From NCBI GenBank assembly GCA_020444415.1, contig JAHLLA010000005.1, forward strand, positions 1 to 64,000: a stretch of 64,000 nucleotides of DNA, read 5' to 3'. This document shows, one piece after another, positions 34,731 through 43,590 of this stretch. Both the position numbers and the translations under genes were made by a program. The number at the start of each line of letters is the position of its first letter. Position 1 is the first letter of the stretch. A model generated the notes under the pieces. It was not told where the DNA came from, ran no database searches, and saw only the letters and a program-made list of their open reading frames with translations. Origin of the DNA: Bacteroidota bacterium (GTDB lineage: Bacteria; Bacteroidota; Bacteroidia; Bacteroidales; F082).

Positions 34731-35803
34731 TTTTGAAATCGGCAGTTACATACCGGGTAGGCATTATCGGATGCGGAAAAATGGGCAAGGACCTGTTCGA
34801 TTTTCTGACTGGTTTTACTTTTCATATCACGCTGGTATGCAGGTCAGAAGCATCTGTTGAACAAGTGAAATTAGTCTTTGATAAAAAACAAAAACGGGCT
34901 TTAAAATACCAGTTGATCGACCAGCAGACGTTCGATTTTCGTAATCAAAATACAGTGATCACTGCGGATATGAATCAACTATCATCCTGTAACTTAGTTA
35001 TCGAAAGCATTACCGAAGATTTACATTTGAAAAGAGCGTTGTTCAAACAGATTGAAATCGTCGTTCCTAAAAATTGTATTATTGCCAGTAATACTTCATC
35101 CATTTCTCCCAATCAACTATTTAAAAAGGCGCTTCATAAGGACAGATGTGTCGGCCTTCATTTCTTTTTCCCGTTAGCTGTAAAAGATTTGGCAGAAATC
35201 AATGTTTCAGATGATACGGACGAAAAAACGGTTCTCCTCGTCAGGGAATTTTTAAATGAAACTGGAAAGTTTCACCTGGTTTTGCATGGAAAAGATCATT
35301 TCCTGATCAACCGGATATTTTTAAAAATGCAGGCAGGCTGCTGTCAGATCATCAAAGAGGGAAAATACAAAATACATGAATTAGATGAGCTGGTTACAAG
35401 CGGACTATTTCCGGTAGGCGTTTTTGAATTTTTCGACCATGTGGGCAATGATGTGATGCTGCACTCGGTTAAAAATTATATCAAATACGAAAACGATCCG
35501 CTTTTTTTTCAACCGATGATGGACTTGCTTGAAGCGAAAGTTAAGGAAGGAAAACTGGGAATTAAAACTGCCTCAGGGTTTTATGAATATCCCCGCAAAA
35601 AGACCGTTCCAGACAATAAACCAATAGAAAAGATGGATCATGTGCTCCAGCAAATCACCCATTTGTACCTGGATGGTGTATTTGACACCGTCAGCAATTC
35701 TATATGTACAAATGATGAAATGGAACATATTGTAAAAACCTATATGATGGTTGAGAAAAATCCCCGCGACCTGGCCAAAGAGGTAGGCTATACTCCCAAA
35801 TAA
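34727..35803 (+). CDS. 3-hydroxyacyl-CoA dehydrogenase family protein
   Basis: The protein has 358 residues. The NAD-binding fold is shown by VGIIGCGKMGKDL (11-23). The catalytic His is in CVGLHFFFPLAVKDLAE and the companion Glu in LVIESITEDL. SNTSSISP and FLINRIF are also typical. It interconverts 3-hydroxyacyl and 3-oxoacyl thioesters. In this cluster it takes the ketoreductase role usually played by FabG. The C-terminal domain is longer than in the stand-alone 285-residue enzyme but does not include a hydratase. The start overlaps the KAS III stop. Confidence 0.88.
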   Translation: MILKSAVTYRVGIIGCGKMGKDLFDFLTGFTFHITLVCRSEASVEQVKLVFDKKQKRALKYQLIDQQTFDFRNQNTVITADMNQLSSCNLVIESITEDLHLKRALFKQIEIVVPKNCIIASNTSSISPNQLFKKALHKDRCVGLHFFFPLAVKDLAEINVSDDTDEKTVLLVREFLNETGKFHLVLHGKDHFLINRIFLKMQAGCCQIIKEGKYKIHELDELVTSGLFPVGVFEFFDHVGNDVMLHSVKNYIKYENDPLFFQPMMDLLEAKVKEGKLGIKTASGFYEYPRKKTVPDNKPIEKMDHVLQQITHLYLDGVFDTVSNSICTNDEMEHIVKTYMMVEKNPRDLAKEVGYTPK

Positions 35804-35843
35804 TTCTTTTCTTTGTGTAGGACAATGCTCTATTAAATATTGT

Positions 35844-37064
35844 ATGAAAAAGGATACCAAAGTAGTGATAAGCGGCATGAACATCATTTCATCCCTCGGA
35901 CTGAACTTAACCGAAAACTGGGATAATTTGGTGAAGGGGAAAAGTGGTGTAAAACGCATTACTTTGTTTGATCCAACCGGACTGGAAACACAAATTGCTG
36001 CGCAGGTACCTGATGCATTTGAAGAATTGGCCGCTGCGAAAGTCAAAAAAAGACAATCAGGACAGATGACACGCGTTACCCGCATGTGTTTCGTTTGTGC
36101 CAAAGATACTGTTGAGCATGAGGAAATTAGTTTCGACACCTTTGATAAAAGCCGGGTGGCTGTCATTTTAGGCGTGGTAAATACAGGAAATTCAAGTGTC
36201 GAAGGCAAGGATGTTTCCCGGAGTTCTATCCTGAAGGGTATGAACAATGCGATGTCAGCATGGATTTCGATGGAATATGGTTTGACGGGGCCGAGTTATA
36301 CAGTGGCCACGGCTTGCTCCTCATCAGCTTATGCCATTGGATTGGGTTACGATTTAATTAAAAGTGGCAAAGCCGATATGGTCATCACCGGAGGTGCTGA
36401 TTCAATAATCAACCCGGAAGAAATCGCCGGATTTAACCATTTATTCGCTTTGTCCACCAAAAATGAACATCCGGAAACGGCCAGCAAACCTTTTTCTGAA
36501 GACAGGGATGGATTTGTTGTGGGTGAAGGCGCAGGAGTGATGATTCTTGAATCGGAAGCCTCAGCCAAAAAAAGAGGTGCGACAATTTATGGTGAACTGG
36601 CTGGATATGCTTTAACAACGGAGGGTTATAACATTATGGCACCCAAAAAAGATGGGGAAGGGATGGCCGAAACCATAGAAAAGGCATTGGCCGACGCGGG
36701 TGTTGATGCATCAGAAGTGGATTATATCAGTGCGCACGGCACCAGCACCATACTGAATGATCTGTATGAAACCATGGCCATAAAAAAGGTGTTTGGCGAC
36801 AAAGCTTCTTCCATAGCCGTTTCCTCACAGAAATCTATGATTGGCCATACAGTAGGTGCTGCCGGGGTGATCGAAGGCATTGTGTCAACATTGAGTATTA
36901 AAAATGGACTGCTGACACCTACTATTAATCTTCATAAACCAGACCCGGATCTGGATCTGGATTTTGTACCCAATGTCAGTCGAGAAGCTAATATCAGGTT
37001 AGCTTTATCCAATTCATTTGCCTTTGGCGGACACAATGCTACCTTGGTTTTCAGGAAGTATTAA
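35844..37064 (+). CDS. 3-oxoacyl-ACP synthase (KAS II/FabF type) 1
   Basis: The 406-residue ketosynthase is complete. Cys158 (VATACSSSAYAI), His298 (SAHGTSTILND) and His335 (KSMIGHTVGAAG) form the catalytic triad, and Lys330 is present. It should perform decarboxylative condensation of an acyl and a malonyl-type unit on an ACP. It is the last gene of the plus-strand operon starting at 30350 and is followed by a short hairpin with T run. Sequence is clearly different from the other ketosynthase at 40447. Confidence 0.92.
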   Translation: MKKDTKVVISGMNIISSLGLNLTENWDNLVKGKSGVKRITLFDPTGLETQIAAQVPDAFEELAAAKVKKRQSGQMTRVTRMCFVCAKDTVEHEEISFDTFDKSRVAVILGVVNTGNSSVEGKDVSRSSILKGMNNAMSAWISMEYGLTGPSYTVATACSSSAYAIGLGYDLIKSGKADMVITGGADSIINPEEIAGFNHLFALSTKNEHPETASKPFSEDRDGFVVGEGAGVMILESEASAKKRGATIYGELAGYALTTEGYNIMAPKKDGEGMAETIEKALADAGVDASEVDYISAHGTSTILNDLYETMAIKKVFGDKASSIAVSSQKSMIGHTVGAAGVIEGIVSTLSIKNGLLTPTINLHKPDPDLDLDFVPNVSREANIRLALSNSFAFGGHNATLVFRKY

Positions 37065-37086
37065 ATTGTTGAATTAAATAGCATAA

Positions 37087-37110
37087 AAGAGATCCTCTTC
37101 TGATTTTTTT
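37087..37110 (+). terminator. Terminator-like hairpin after ketosynthase 1
   Basis: AAGAG/CTCTT with an ATC loop is followed within four bases by seven T. The stem is short, so the strength is doubtful. Confidence 0.4.
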
Positions 37111-37111
37111 G

Positions 37112-37141
37112 TATATTTGATAGTATCAAATGATAGTATCA
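37112..37141 (+). promoter_or_regulatory. Fic gene promoter overlapped by two palindromic operators
   Basis: TATATTTG (37112-37119) fits the -7 box. It overlaps TTGATA-G-TATCAA (37117-37129), a perfect inverted repeat. A second near-copy TGATA-G-TATCA is at 37131-37141, and ends just before the ATG at 37142. Binding there would block both polymerase and ribosome. Confidence 0.5.
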
Positions 37142-38116
37142 ATGAAACCGCCCTATACCATCACGCCGGAAATATTAAATTATATAAGTAGTATCTCGGA
37201 AAAAATTGGAGAGGCCAATGCTTATTTTCTTGACCGTCCATCACCTCAATTACGGAAACAAAACAGGATTAAAACAATTCATTCTTCCCTACAAATCGAA
37301 GGAAACACATTATCAATTGATCAGATTACTGCCATTATTGAAGAAAAAAGAGTTATTGGACCGGAAAAAGATATTTTAGAAGTTCAAAATGCCATTAATG
37401 TCTATAACAAACTGATAACATTCAATCCCGCTTCGGGTAAATCATTTTTAAAAGCACATGGAATGCTCATGAATGGGTTGGTGGAAAAGCCTGGTCATTA
37501 TAGAACTAGAAGCGTAGGGATTTTCCAAGGATCAAATGTCACGCATGTGGCACCACCAGCAAAAAATGTTCATTTTTTAATGGGTAATCTATTTGACTAC
37601 ATAAAAAAAGATGAAGATTTAACTCTTATTAAAAGTTGTGTTTTTCATTATGAAGTGGAGTTCATTCATCCTTTTATGGATGGAAACGGAAGAATGGGAA
37701 GATTATGGCAAACTGTAATTCTTATGAATAAATATCCTGTTTTTGAGTTTTTGCCTTTTGAAACTCTTGTTAGCAATTCCCAGCATGATTATTATAAAAT
37801 ATTAGCCAGTTGCGATCAAAAAGGGGAGTCTACAGAATTTATAGAATTCATGCTTCATATCATTGATTTGTCGTTAGAGGAAATTTTGAAATTCAACAAT
37901 CGTTCGTTGTCTGAATTGGAAAGAATTCAATATTTTATCTCCCTGGGAACTAATAAATTCACAAGGAAAGATTATATGAATGTATTTAAAGAAATTTCAA
38001 GTGCAACTGCAAGCAGGGATCTTAAAAGCGGTGTAGATCTCAAACTATTTTTAAAGATTGGCGAAAAAAATCAAACTTATTACCGTGTAGTTGGTAGGGA
38101 AAGTCCAAATAATTAA
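37142..38116 (+). CDS. Fic family protein, class II (self-inhibited)
   Basis: Fic enzymes transfer AMP or other nucleotide moieties onto target proteins. The active-site loop HPFMDGNGRMGR (175-186) is complete. An inhibitory helix motif of the (S/T)xxxE(G/N) type, SSLQIEGN (48-55), lies upstream of the Fic core, so it belongs to class II, with autoinhibition by Glu53. The C-terminal ~80 residues resemble a winged helix (TRKDYMNVFKEISSATASRD), which could bind DNA. The start at 37142 is chosen over 37130 because the palindromes overlap the latter. It lies inside the biosynthetic cluster, but has its own promoter. No antitoxin gene is visible. Confidence 0.9.
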   Translation: MKPPYTITPEILNYISSISEKIGEANAYFLDRPSPQLRKQNRIKTIHSSLQIEGNTLSIDQITAIIEEKRVIGPEKDILEVQNAINVYNKLITFNPASGKSFLKAHGMLMNGLVEKPGHYRTRSVGIFQGSNVTHVAPPAKNVHFLMGNLFDYIKKDEDLTLIKSCVFHYEVEFIHPFMDGNGRMGRLWQTVILMNKYPVFEFLPFETLVSNSQHDYYKILASCDQKGESTEFIEFMLHIIDLSLEEILKFNNRSLSELERIQYFISLGTNKFTRKDYMNVFKEISSATASRDLKSGVDLKLFLKIGEKNQTYYRVVGRESPNN

Positions 38117-38136
38117 TAAGTAGAAAATGGAATTAA

Positions 38137-39237
38137 TCAAATCTTCACCCCCTCAACAATACAAAACGGTGAAACGGTTTTGATCACCCGGTTTAATCTG
38201 AATCCTGCTGCTTCAAAAATATTCCTGAATTCATTTTTGGTTCTTTCTTTACCGTTTTCGGTACCAATCAGCATTTGCAGATCAAACATTTTACCAAATT
38301 CAGCTTTGTTGTTTTCACCAACTACTGCTTCAACCACCAGTATTTTTCCTTTCCCGGTCATGGCCCGGTGTATCGATTTCAAAAGTGAAATGCAAGTAGC
38401 ATCATCAAAAGCATGCAAAATATTTTTCAATAAATAAGCGTCCGAATCAGGCAAGTTATCCTTGAAAAAACTTCCTGGGATAATTTGTACTCTGTTTTCT
38501 ACATGATAGTCTTTGGCCAGTTGGGCAGCCGTTGCTACGACATGAGGCAAATCAAATAAAATACCTTTGATTTTTTCGTTCTTTTGAAGAATGGTATACA
38601 GCAGCATGCCTTCACCACCACCCAGGTCGGTTAAAGTGTTGATATTACGGAATGAATAAGCGGAAGCGATACTTGCACTCGAAAGCCGCGATGTTTCAGT
38701 CATGGCTTTGTTGTATAGTGCATTTTTTTCAGGTGTATTTTCCAGGTGTGTAAAAATATCGGATCCAAAGAGTTTCTGTGCCGCATTCTGTCCAGTAATC
38801 ACGCTGTATTTCATTTCATTAACAACTTCCCAGTTGGTCGAATTTAACTGGTGCATGATCATATTTTTAAGGTGGCCCGGTTGTTCTCTAAGCGCATTCG
38901 ATAAAGGCGTATTTTTAAAATTACGCGTTTCTGTTTCTTTAAAAATGCCTTCACTGGCCAGGGCACGCATCAGGCGGTATAGAGCTGCTTTATTGGCACC
39001 TGCTTTATCTGCAATTTCCTCAATATTTTTTGTAGTATTACCAACAATTTCTGCCAGGTTCAATTCGCAGGCAACGCTGATGGCTTTGGCGATCCAAAAT
39101 CCCTGCGACTTTTCGAATACCGCCATATTTGACGGAACGAAAGCATAAAACAATTTTTTAAAAAAGTTGCGCAATAGGTTAGAAATGGAAAAAACCCAGA
39201 CCGGTGGCACACCTTGTAACTTTTGTTGGTTGTTCAT
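38137..39237 (-). CDS. SAM-dependent methyltransferase, O-methyltransferase family 2 type
   Basis: The 366-residue protein has an N-terminal dimerisation/winged-helix region (NIEEIADKAGANKAALYRLM) and a class I methyltransferase fold with TDLGGGEGMLLYTIL (about 205-220). HVVATAAQLAKDYHVENRV and LKNILHAFDDATCISLL correspond to the acidic loop and catalytic region of the hydroxyneurosporene- and caffeate-type O-methyltransferases. It likely methylates a hydroxyl of the cluster product. It is the last gene of the minus-strand unit, but a TAnnTTTG box lies 20 bases before its own start. Confidence 0.85.
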   Translation of the reverse strand: MNNQQKLQGVPPVWVFSISNLLRNFFKKLFYAFVPSNMAVFEKSQGFWIAKAISVACELNLAEIVGNTTKNIEEIADKAGANKAALYRLMRALASEGIFKETETRNFKNTPLSNALREQPGHLKNMIMHQLNSTNWEVVNEMKYSVITGQNAAQKLFGSDIFTHLENTPEKNALYNKAMTETSRLSSASIASAYSFRNINTLTDLGGGEGMLLYTILQKNEKIKGILFDLPHVVATAAQLAKDYHVENRVQIIPGSFFKDNLPDSDAYLLKNILHAFDDATCISLLKSIHRAMTGKGKILVVEAVVGENNKAEFGKMFDLQMLIGTENGKERTKNEFRNIFEAAGFRLNRVIKTVSPFCIVEGVKI

Positions 39238-39245
39238 TCGATTAA

Positions 39246-39264
39246 GTTAGCTAACACAAAATTA
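39246..39264 (-). promoter_or_regulatory. Methyltransferase promoter box and 10-bp palindrome
   Basis: TAATTTTG on the minus strand (39257-39264) matches TAnnTTTG. Between it and the ATG is GTTAGCTAAC (39246-39255), a perfect palindrome located close to the expected transcription start. Confidence 0.4.
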
Positions 39265-39385
39265 ACTTTTGTATTGATATCTCAAAATTATAGCGCAAGC
39301 TGCATTTCTCCACCTGGGAGGGGTAGCGGTGGGTTTTTAAAATTAATTTAAGCTGAAAAGCCATAGGAATTAAGTAAAGAGCAAC

Positions 39386-40450
39386 TTACGCAACACCCGA
39401 AACCAACATCAAACTATGATTCACATTCCGGTGTTGGTTATAGATCAATACATTTTGAATTCCTTTTGCTGGTTTATCGTTTAGGCTCACAGTTTCAGGA
39501 ATCCTCTGGTGTTTTATTATCAAGGAGGACATCCACAAAGCAAAGGCACTCGAAGTTAAATAATCACCACATAGGTGCTTATAATACACCTGCCGGGTAT
39601 TATTAAATAGAGAGGTGTTCAAATCATAATAAATACCGTCAAAATCAATATCCCCGTTCAATCCCAATACAACCACATCTATATCTTTTACCGATAGATT
39701 ATTTTGAGATAAGAAATGCAGGATAACATCTTCAACCTGAAAGTGATTCCCTGGGTTTGAAAAGGTGTGAACGTCTTTCACTGCTGCGTATGTATTAGCT
39801 GTTGGTTGATCTTCCAGCAGGAAAAATGTACTTCCTTCACCGGCAATGGTTCCTTTTGTTTGATCAGTCAATATGTTCAAGTTATTGACACCGGGTTTTG
39901 TGTAATATCCAATCCGGTCAAAAGTGTTGAATTGGATTTCTTCTATCTCATCTACACCTCCAAGCAAAACATTCTCGTGTATTTTTCCCTTTAGTAGCAT
40001 CATTGCGTCAAGCAAGGCACTTTCAAATGAAAAAGCCCGGTGCGAATACGTCATATTGTAATTTTTACATCCCGTTTGTATGGCTATTTGAGAAGCGATA
40101 GAACCATGAGCAGATTGAATAAAAGGCGAAGGAGGGATAAACTTTTCCTTGTTTTCATCTACAGAAAACATAAAAATCTGGGTGTTTTTAAAACATCCTT
40201 TTCCTGTTCCGATACAAATGGCATCAGGGACTTCCAGGGCTGCATCTTCAAGGCAAAACCTGGCACCAGCCGATCCCAGTTTCAGAATGCGGCTCATCCT
40301 GCGCAATGCATTGGTATCCATAAAATCTGAATAGTCAGGTTCAATACATTGTAGCATATTTGTGTTGTATTGAATCACATCAGAAAGAAAATTCTTCTTA
40401 GCGGATGTTGGCTGTGGCGATATGTTTGACAATCCGTTGATATATATCAT
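39386..40450 (-). CDS. Ketosynthase-like chain length factor homologue (KS-beta)
   Basis: The 354-residue protein has the ketosynthase fold in outline but lacks the catalytic residues. The TACSS site aligns with MTYSHRAFSFES (Ser136 at the Cys position), and the GH of the last His motif is GD (KHLCGDYLTSSAF). It overlaps the stop of the complete ketosynthase by four bases (ATGA). In type II systems such an inactive partner forms a heterodimer with KS-alpha and sets chain length. Here it is best read as the partner of ketosynthase 2. Confidence 0.8.
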   Translation of the reverse strand: MIYINGLSNISPQPTSAKKNFLSDVIQYNTNMLQCIEPDYSDFMDTNALRRMSRILKLGSAGARFCLEDAALEVPDAICIGTGKGCFKNTQIFMFSVDENKEKFIPPSPFIQSAHGSIASQIAIQTGCKNYNMTYSHRAFSFESALLDAMMLLKGKIHENVLLGGVDEIEEIQFNTFDRIGYYTKPGVNNLNILTDQTKGTIAGEGSTFFLLEDQPTANTYAAVKDVHTFSNPGNHFQVEDVILHFLSQNNLSVKDIDVVVLGLNGDIDFDGIYYDLNTSLFNNTRQVYYKHLCGDYLTSSAFALWMSSLIIKHQRIPETVSLNDKPAKGIQNVLIYNQHRNVNHSLMLVSGVA

Positions 40451-41652
40451 ATCACCAATTTTGAGAAGATGAGAGAGGTATTGTTGCCGCCAAAACCGAG
40501 GGAATTGGATAATACTTGATGAACTGATTTTGAAGGGATCAATGTGGTTTCAGGTATCAATTTCGTTTCACTCATCTGCCGTTTAAAATTCAGATTCGGA
40601 AAGATAAGTTGATGTTGTATTGAAAGTATTGAAAAAACGGCTTCCAATGCTCCTGAGCTGCCGAGCGTATGCCCCGTAAATGGTTTGGTTGAGCTAAATG
40701 AAGGTGCATCATTTCCAAAAACCTTTTCAATACCCCGTATTTCTGCCAGGTCGTTGTTTTCACTGCCGGTTCCATGTGCATTTATGCAACTAATATCTTT
40801 CGCATTGAGGCCACTTTCTGATAGTGCCAGTTCCATCGCCATCGCCACACCTTCTCCGTCAGGTGATTGCGCCGTCAGGTGATGCGCATCATTTGAATTG
40901 CCATAGCCGCTCAGTTCACAGATCGCATTCTTTTTCAATGTCAGTTTTTCTGATTCAAGTAATAAAAAGGCAGCTCCTTCCCCCAGGTTGAGTCCTTTCC
41001 TGTCACGGTCGAAGGGTTTGCAAACTTCAGGGTCAATGATCATCAGCGCATGAAATCCATTCAACATTACTTTTGAAAGGGCATCTGTTCCGCCCACCAA
41101 CACACGGTCGAGTAAATTGTGCTTGATCATCCGGGCACCCGTCATAATGGCGTTGGCAGCTGATGAACAGGCTGTATTGATGGTGGTTTGATAACCTGAA
41201 ATTCCTAACTCATTGGCAATGATCTCCGTGCTGGCCCCCCAATCCTGTGATTCGATAAATTCATTCCGGCTATCATTACTGAGAAAATCTTTGAGGTAAA
41301 GTTCAATATGGGTCATCGAATCAGCTGTGGTACCCACAATGATGCCTGTTCTGATGCTGGGATCATGAAGTTCCACATCTTTGGTGGCTTCCTTCGCTAC
41401 AATCAGACCTAATAGTGCGGCCCTGGAAACACCTCGGGTGCTCTTCATTCCTGAAATGTCAATGAGTTCTTCATTTGAGTATGAAACTTCTCCGGCGATC
41501 AATTCACTGCTCAAACGGGTTTTCAACTGCTTAATGGGTCCGATGCCACTCATCCCTTTGATCAGTCCGTCCAGGTTTTCCTGAACACCTATCCCCAGCG
41601 AAGATATGATGCCCATACTGCTTACAAAAACCCGATTTGTTTCTCTCTTCAT
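40447..41652 (-). CDS. 3-oxoacyl-ACP synthase (KS-alpha type) 2
   Basis: The 401-residue ketosynthase is complete: Cys162 (NTACSSAANAIMTG), His293 (NAHGTGSENND) and His328 (KPFTGHTLGSSGA). It is coupled by an ATGA overlap to the ketosynthase-like partner downstream, the layout of a type II polyketide minimal pair such as aryl polyene or ladderane-type systems. It starts nine bases after the upstream radical SAM gene stop. It is expected to elongate a chain on one of the two cluster ACPs. Confidence 0.92.
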   Translation of the reverse strand: MKRETNRVFVSSMGIISSLGIGVQENLDGLIKGMSGIGPIKQLKTRLSSELIAGEVSYSNEELIDISGMKSTRGVSRAALLGLIVAKEATKDVELHDPSIRTGIIVGTTADSMTHIELYLKDFLSNDSRNEFIESQDWGASTEIIANELGISGYQTTINTACSSAANAIMTGARMIKHNLLDRVLVGGTDALSKVMLNGFHALMIIDPEVCKPFDRDRKGLNLGEGAAFLLLESEKLTLKKNAICELSGYGNSNDAHHLTAQSPDGEGVAMAMELALSESGLNAKDISCINAHGTGSENNDLAEIRGIEKVFGNDAPSFSSTKPFTGHTLGSSGALEAVFSILSIQHQLIFPNLNFKRQMSETKLIPETTLIPSKSVHQVLSNSLGFGGNNTSLIFSKLVI

Positions 41653-41661
41653 AAGCCCGAT

Positions 41662-42999
41662 TCAAATTACGTCGGTTCCTTTTTTTATCAGCCACAAGTT
41701 ACCCATATTTTCATAAAACTTTTCGATAGGCAGTTTCGTTTGCATCACGCTGTTAAAGAAATTGTATTTGGAATAATCATGGTCGATGATGCGGTCTTTC
41801 ATTTCTTCATAATAAACGGTGCCCGGCATCGGTGTTAAAATTGTGTACCCTGCGTAGGTAACTTTGTTTGAGTTGGCGTATTCGGATAAGGCTTTAAAAT
41901 CATCTTCATCATAATCAGGAGGCACCACATAATTTCCCCGCAATAAGATGTCATTGTCATGAAAGATATGAATGGCTTTTTCAATCAATTTCGCCTCCGA
42001 CCTTTTATTGTACTGTTTGAGCTCGTCATCCCTGAACGATTCAAAGCCTGTGATCACCACTTTCAGCCCGTTTTTGGCCAGTTTTTCGATTAATTCAGGA
42101 TGTTCCACGGCTGTATCCGCCCTAATGTCCATGATATAAATTTTTTGAATACCTTCTTCAGCGATCCGGTCAAAAAGCCGGTTTATAAAGTTGATATTAA
42201 CGATGGTGTTGGCATCAGCGAACCGAACAATTTTGTAATCGATACGCTTTAATTCTTCAATCAGACTTTCCACATCGCGCTGGAAATAACAACTGTTGTG
42301 TTCTTTCCATATAGAACAGAATGAGCATCTATATGGGCATCCCAAAGATGAGAAAAGATAGGTGGCAGGTTCCGGATTTCCACCTACAGCATAAGTAGAA
42401 CGCCATTTTTCAAGGTGGCGCCTGTCGGGCATCAGGAAATGTTCCATGGCGGGATCGTACACAATGGAAGAAGGTGCGGTGGCATGAAATCCTTTTTCAT
42501 TGTTCAGGAAAATACCTTTGACCGTCTCCAGACTTCGTTTTTTCTCTATGGCTTTAATCACTTCTTTGAAAATGAAGGCAGAATGGCCCGGACACACAAT
42601 ATCCACTACCGGATCATTAAAGTCGTGAGGGCATAAGGTAGTATGCAAACCACCTGCAACGGTGCGTATTTCAGGATTGAATTTTTTAACCACCCTAAAA
42701 ATATCCATGGAGAAATATAGCTCGGAAGTGATGATGGTTACGCCTACTACGTCCGGCTGATGTGCTTTCAATAAATCCTCCACCATGGCCTCAAGTGGGG
42801 CTGCATTTGAATCCAGGTCATATTCGCCTTTCATGTCAAATACGGTTACATCATAATCCTTTACCGCCTCGGCAATGGTCAGCAAGCCCAGTGGTGGACC
42901 GATCAATTTTTTGTGAATAAAATGCCTGGCCTCTGTCGATGCAGATTCGAGTATTTTATTTTCGGGCGACCGGGGTGGATTTATAAGTAGTATTTTCAT
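41662..42999 (-). CDS. B12-binding-type radical SAM protein 2
   Basis: From the ATG at 42999 (MKILLINPPR) the protein is 445 residues; the frame extends to 43143, but without homology and into the divergent gene. The N-terminal cobalamin-binding-like domain has LINPPRSPENK, VVGVTIITSELYF and TVAGGLHTTLCPHDF. The radical SAM ligands are Cys221, 225 and 228 (CPYRCSFC). The overall layout resembles hopanoid- and bacteriochlorophyll-type B12 radical SAM enzymes. It is the first gene of the minus-strand unit with KS 2, its partner, and the methyltransferase. Confidence 0.88.
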   Translation of the reverse strand: MKILLINPPRSPENKILESASTEARHFIHKKLIGPPLGLLTIAEAVKDYDVTVFDMKGEYDLDSNAAPLEAMVEDLLKAHQPDVVGVTIITSELYFSMDIFRVVKKFNPEIRTVAGGLHTTLCPHDFNDPVVDIVCPGHSAFIFKEVIKAIEKKRSLETVKGIFLNNEKGFHATAPSSIVYDPAMEHFLMPDRRHLEKWRSTYAVGGNPEPATYLFSSLGCPYRCSFCSIWKEHNSCYFQRDVESLIEELKRIDYKIVRFADANTIVNINFINRLFDRIAEEGIQKIYIMDIRADTAVEHPELIEKLAKNGLKVVITGFESFRDDELKQYNKRSEAKLIEKAIHIFHDNDILLRGNYVVPPDYDEDDFKALSEYANSNKVTYAGYTILTPMPGTVYYEEMKDRIIDHDYSKYNFFNSVMQTKLPIEKFYENMGNLWLIKKGTDVI

Positions 43000-43074
43000 C
43001 TTTTTGCTGCAAACAAAAATGAGGAAAATAACAATACGGGCCGTAAGCCGGAGTGGACTAATCATTAAAATTAA

Positions 43075-43082
43075 TAACTTTG
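43075..43082 (+). promoter_or_regulatory. Candidate -7 box of the BtrH-ACP-sulfotransferase unit (TAACTTTG)
   Basis: TAACTTTG fits TAnnTTTG and ends 22 bases before the ATG at 43105. It lies in the 105-base divergent gap to the radical SAM gene. Confidence 0.45.
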
Positions 43083-43104
43083 AGCGCCATATTTGCCTGT
43101 AGTA

Positions 43105-43509
43105 ATGAAAGAAAAAGAAGCGAAAATAAAGTTTGATCGGCATCCCTTGATCTTATATGTTGAAAAGGAAGATGGCTCCTATGGGCGCACAGAATCAGCA
43201 TCTTATTTGTCGCATCATTATCTTGATGATTATTTAGATAAGAAAAAAAAGTGGGATAAAGATTTGAAACAACAACTGGGTAACAGTGAAATTAGTCCGG
43301 TTTATTACTTTATGATCATGCTGGAAATGGGCGAGAGTGATCTGGCCTCCAGGGTAGGAATTTCCAGAAGAAAGCTAAAAAAGCATTTCAAAATGGATGT
43401 GTTTGAGAAAATGAATCTCGTTATGTTAAAAAAGTATGCCGATGTTTTTGACGTACCCGTTCATACCTTAACACATTTTTGGTTGGCAAAGAAAGAACAG
43501 AAAGACTAA
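43105..43509 (+). CDS. Small HTH (XRE-like) protein
   Basis: From the ATG at 43105 the protein is 134 residues. The second half has a helix-turn-helix pattern: MGESDLASRVGISRRKLKKH, followed by ALKKYADVFDVPVHTLTHF-like spacing seen in XRE/Cro regulators. The N-terminal half has a basic/acidic helical segment (DDYLDKKKKWDKDLKQQ). It is the first gene of the rightmost unit and diverges from the radical SAM gene, a typical position for a local regulator. Its targets are unknown. Confidence 0.65.
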   Translation: MKEKEAKIKFDRHPLILYVEKEDGSYGRTESASYLSHHYLDDYLDKKKKWDKDLKQQLGNSEISPVYYFMIMLEMGESDLASRVGISRRKLKKHFKMDVFEKMNLVMLKKYADVFDVPVHTLTHFWLAKKEQKD

Positions 43510-43590
43510 TTGTGGCATTTAAACCAGAAAACTTCAGGTAAAAGATAAAAAAATAGAAGAAATTAAACCAATAAGAAGCATGTTGAAAGG

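Noticed and set aside
37142-38116. Toxin-antitoxin pair with Fic
   Set aside because: No small antitoxin gene is adjacent, and the inhibitory helix is within the same protein (class II).
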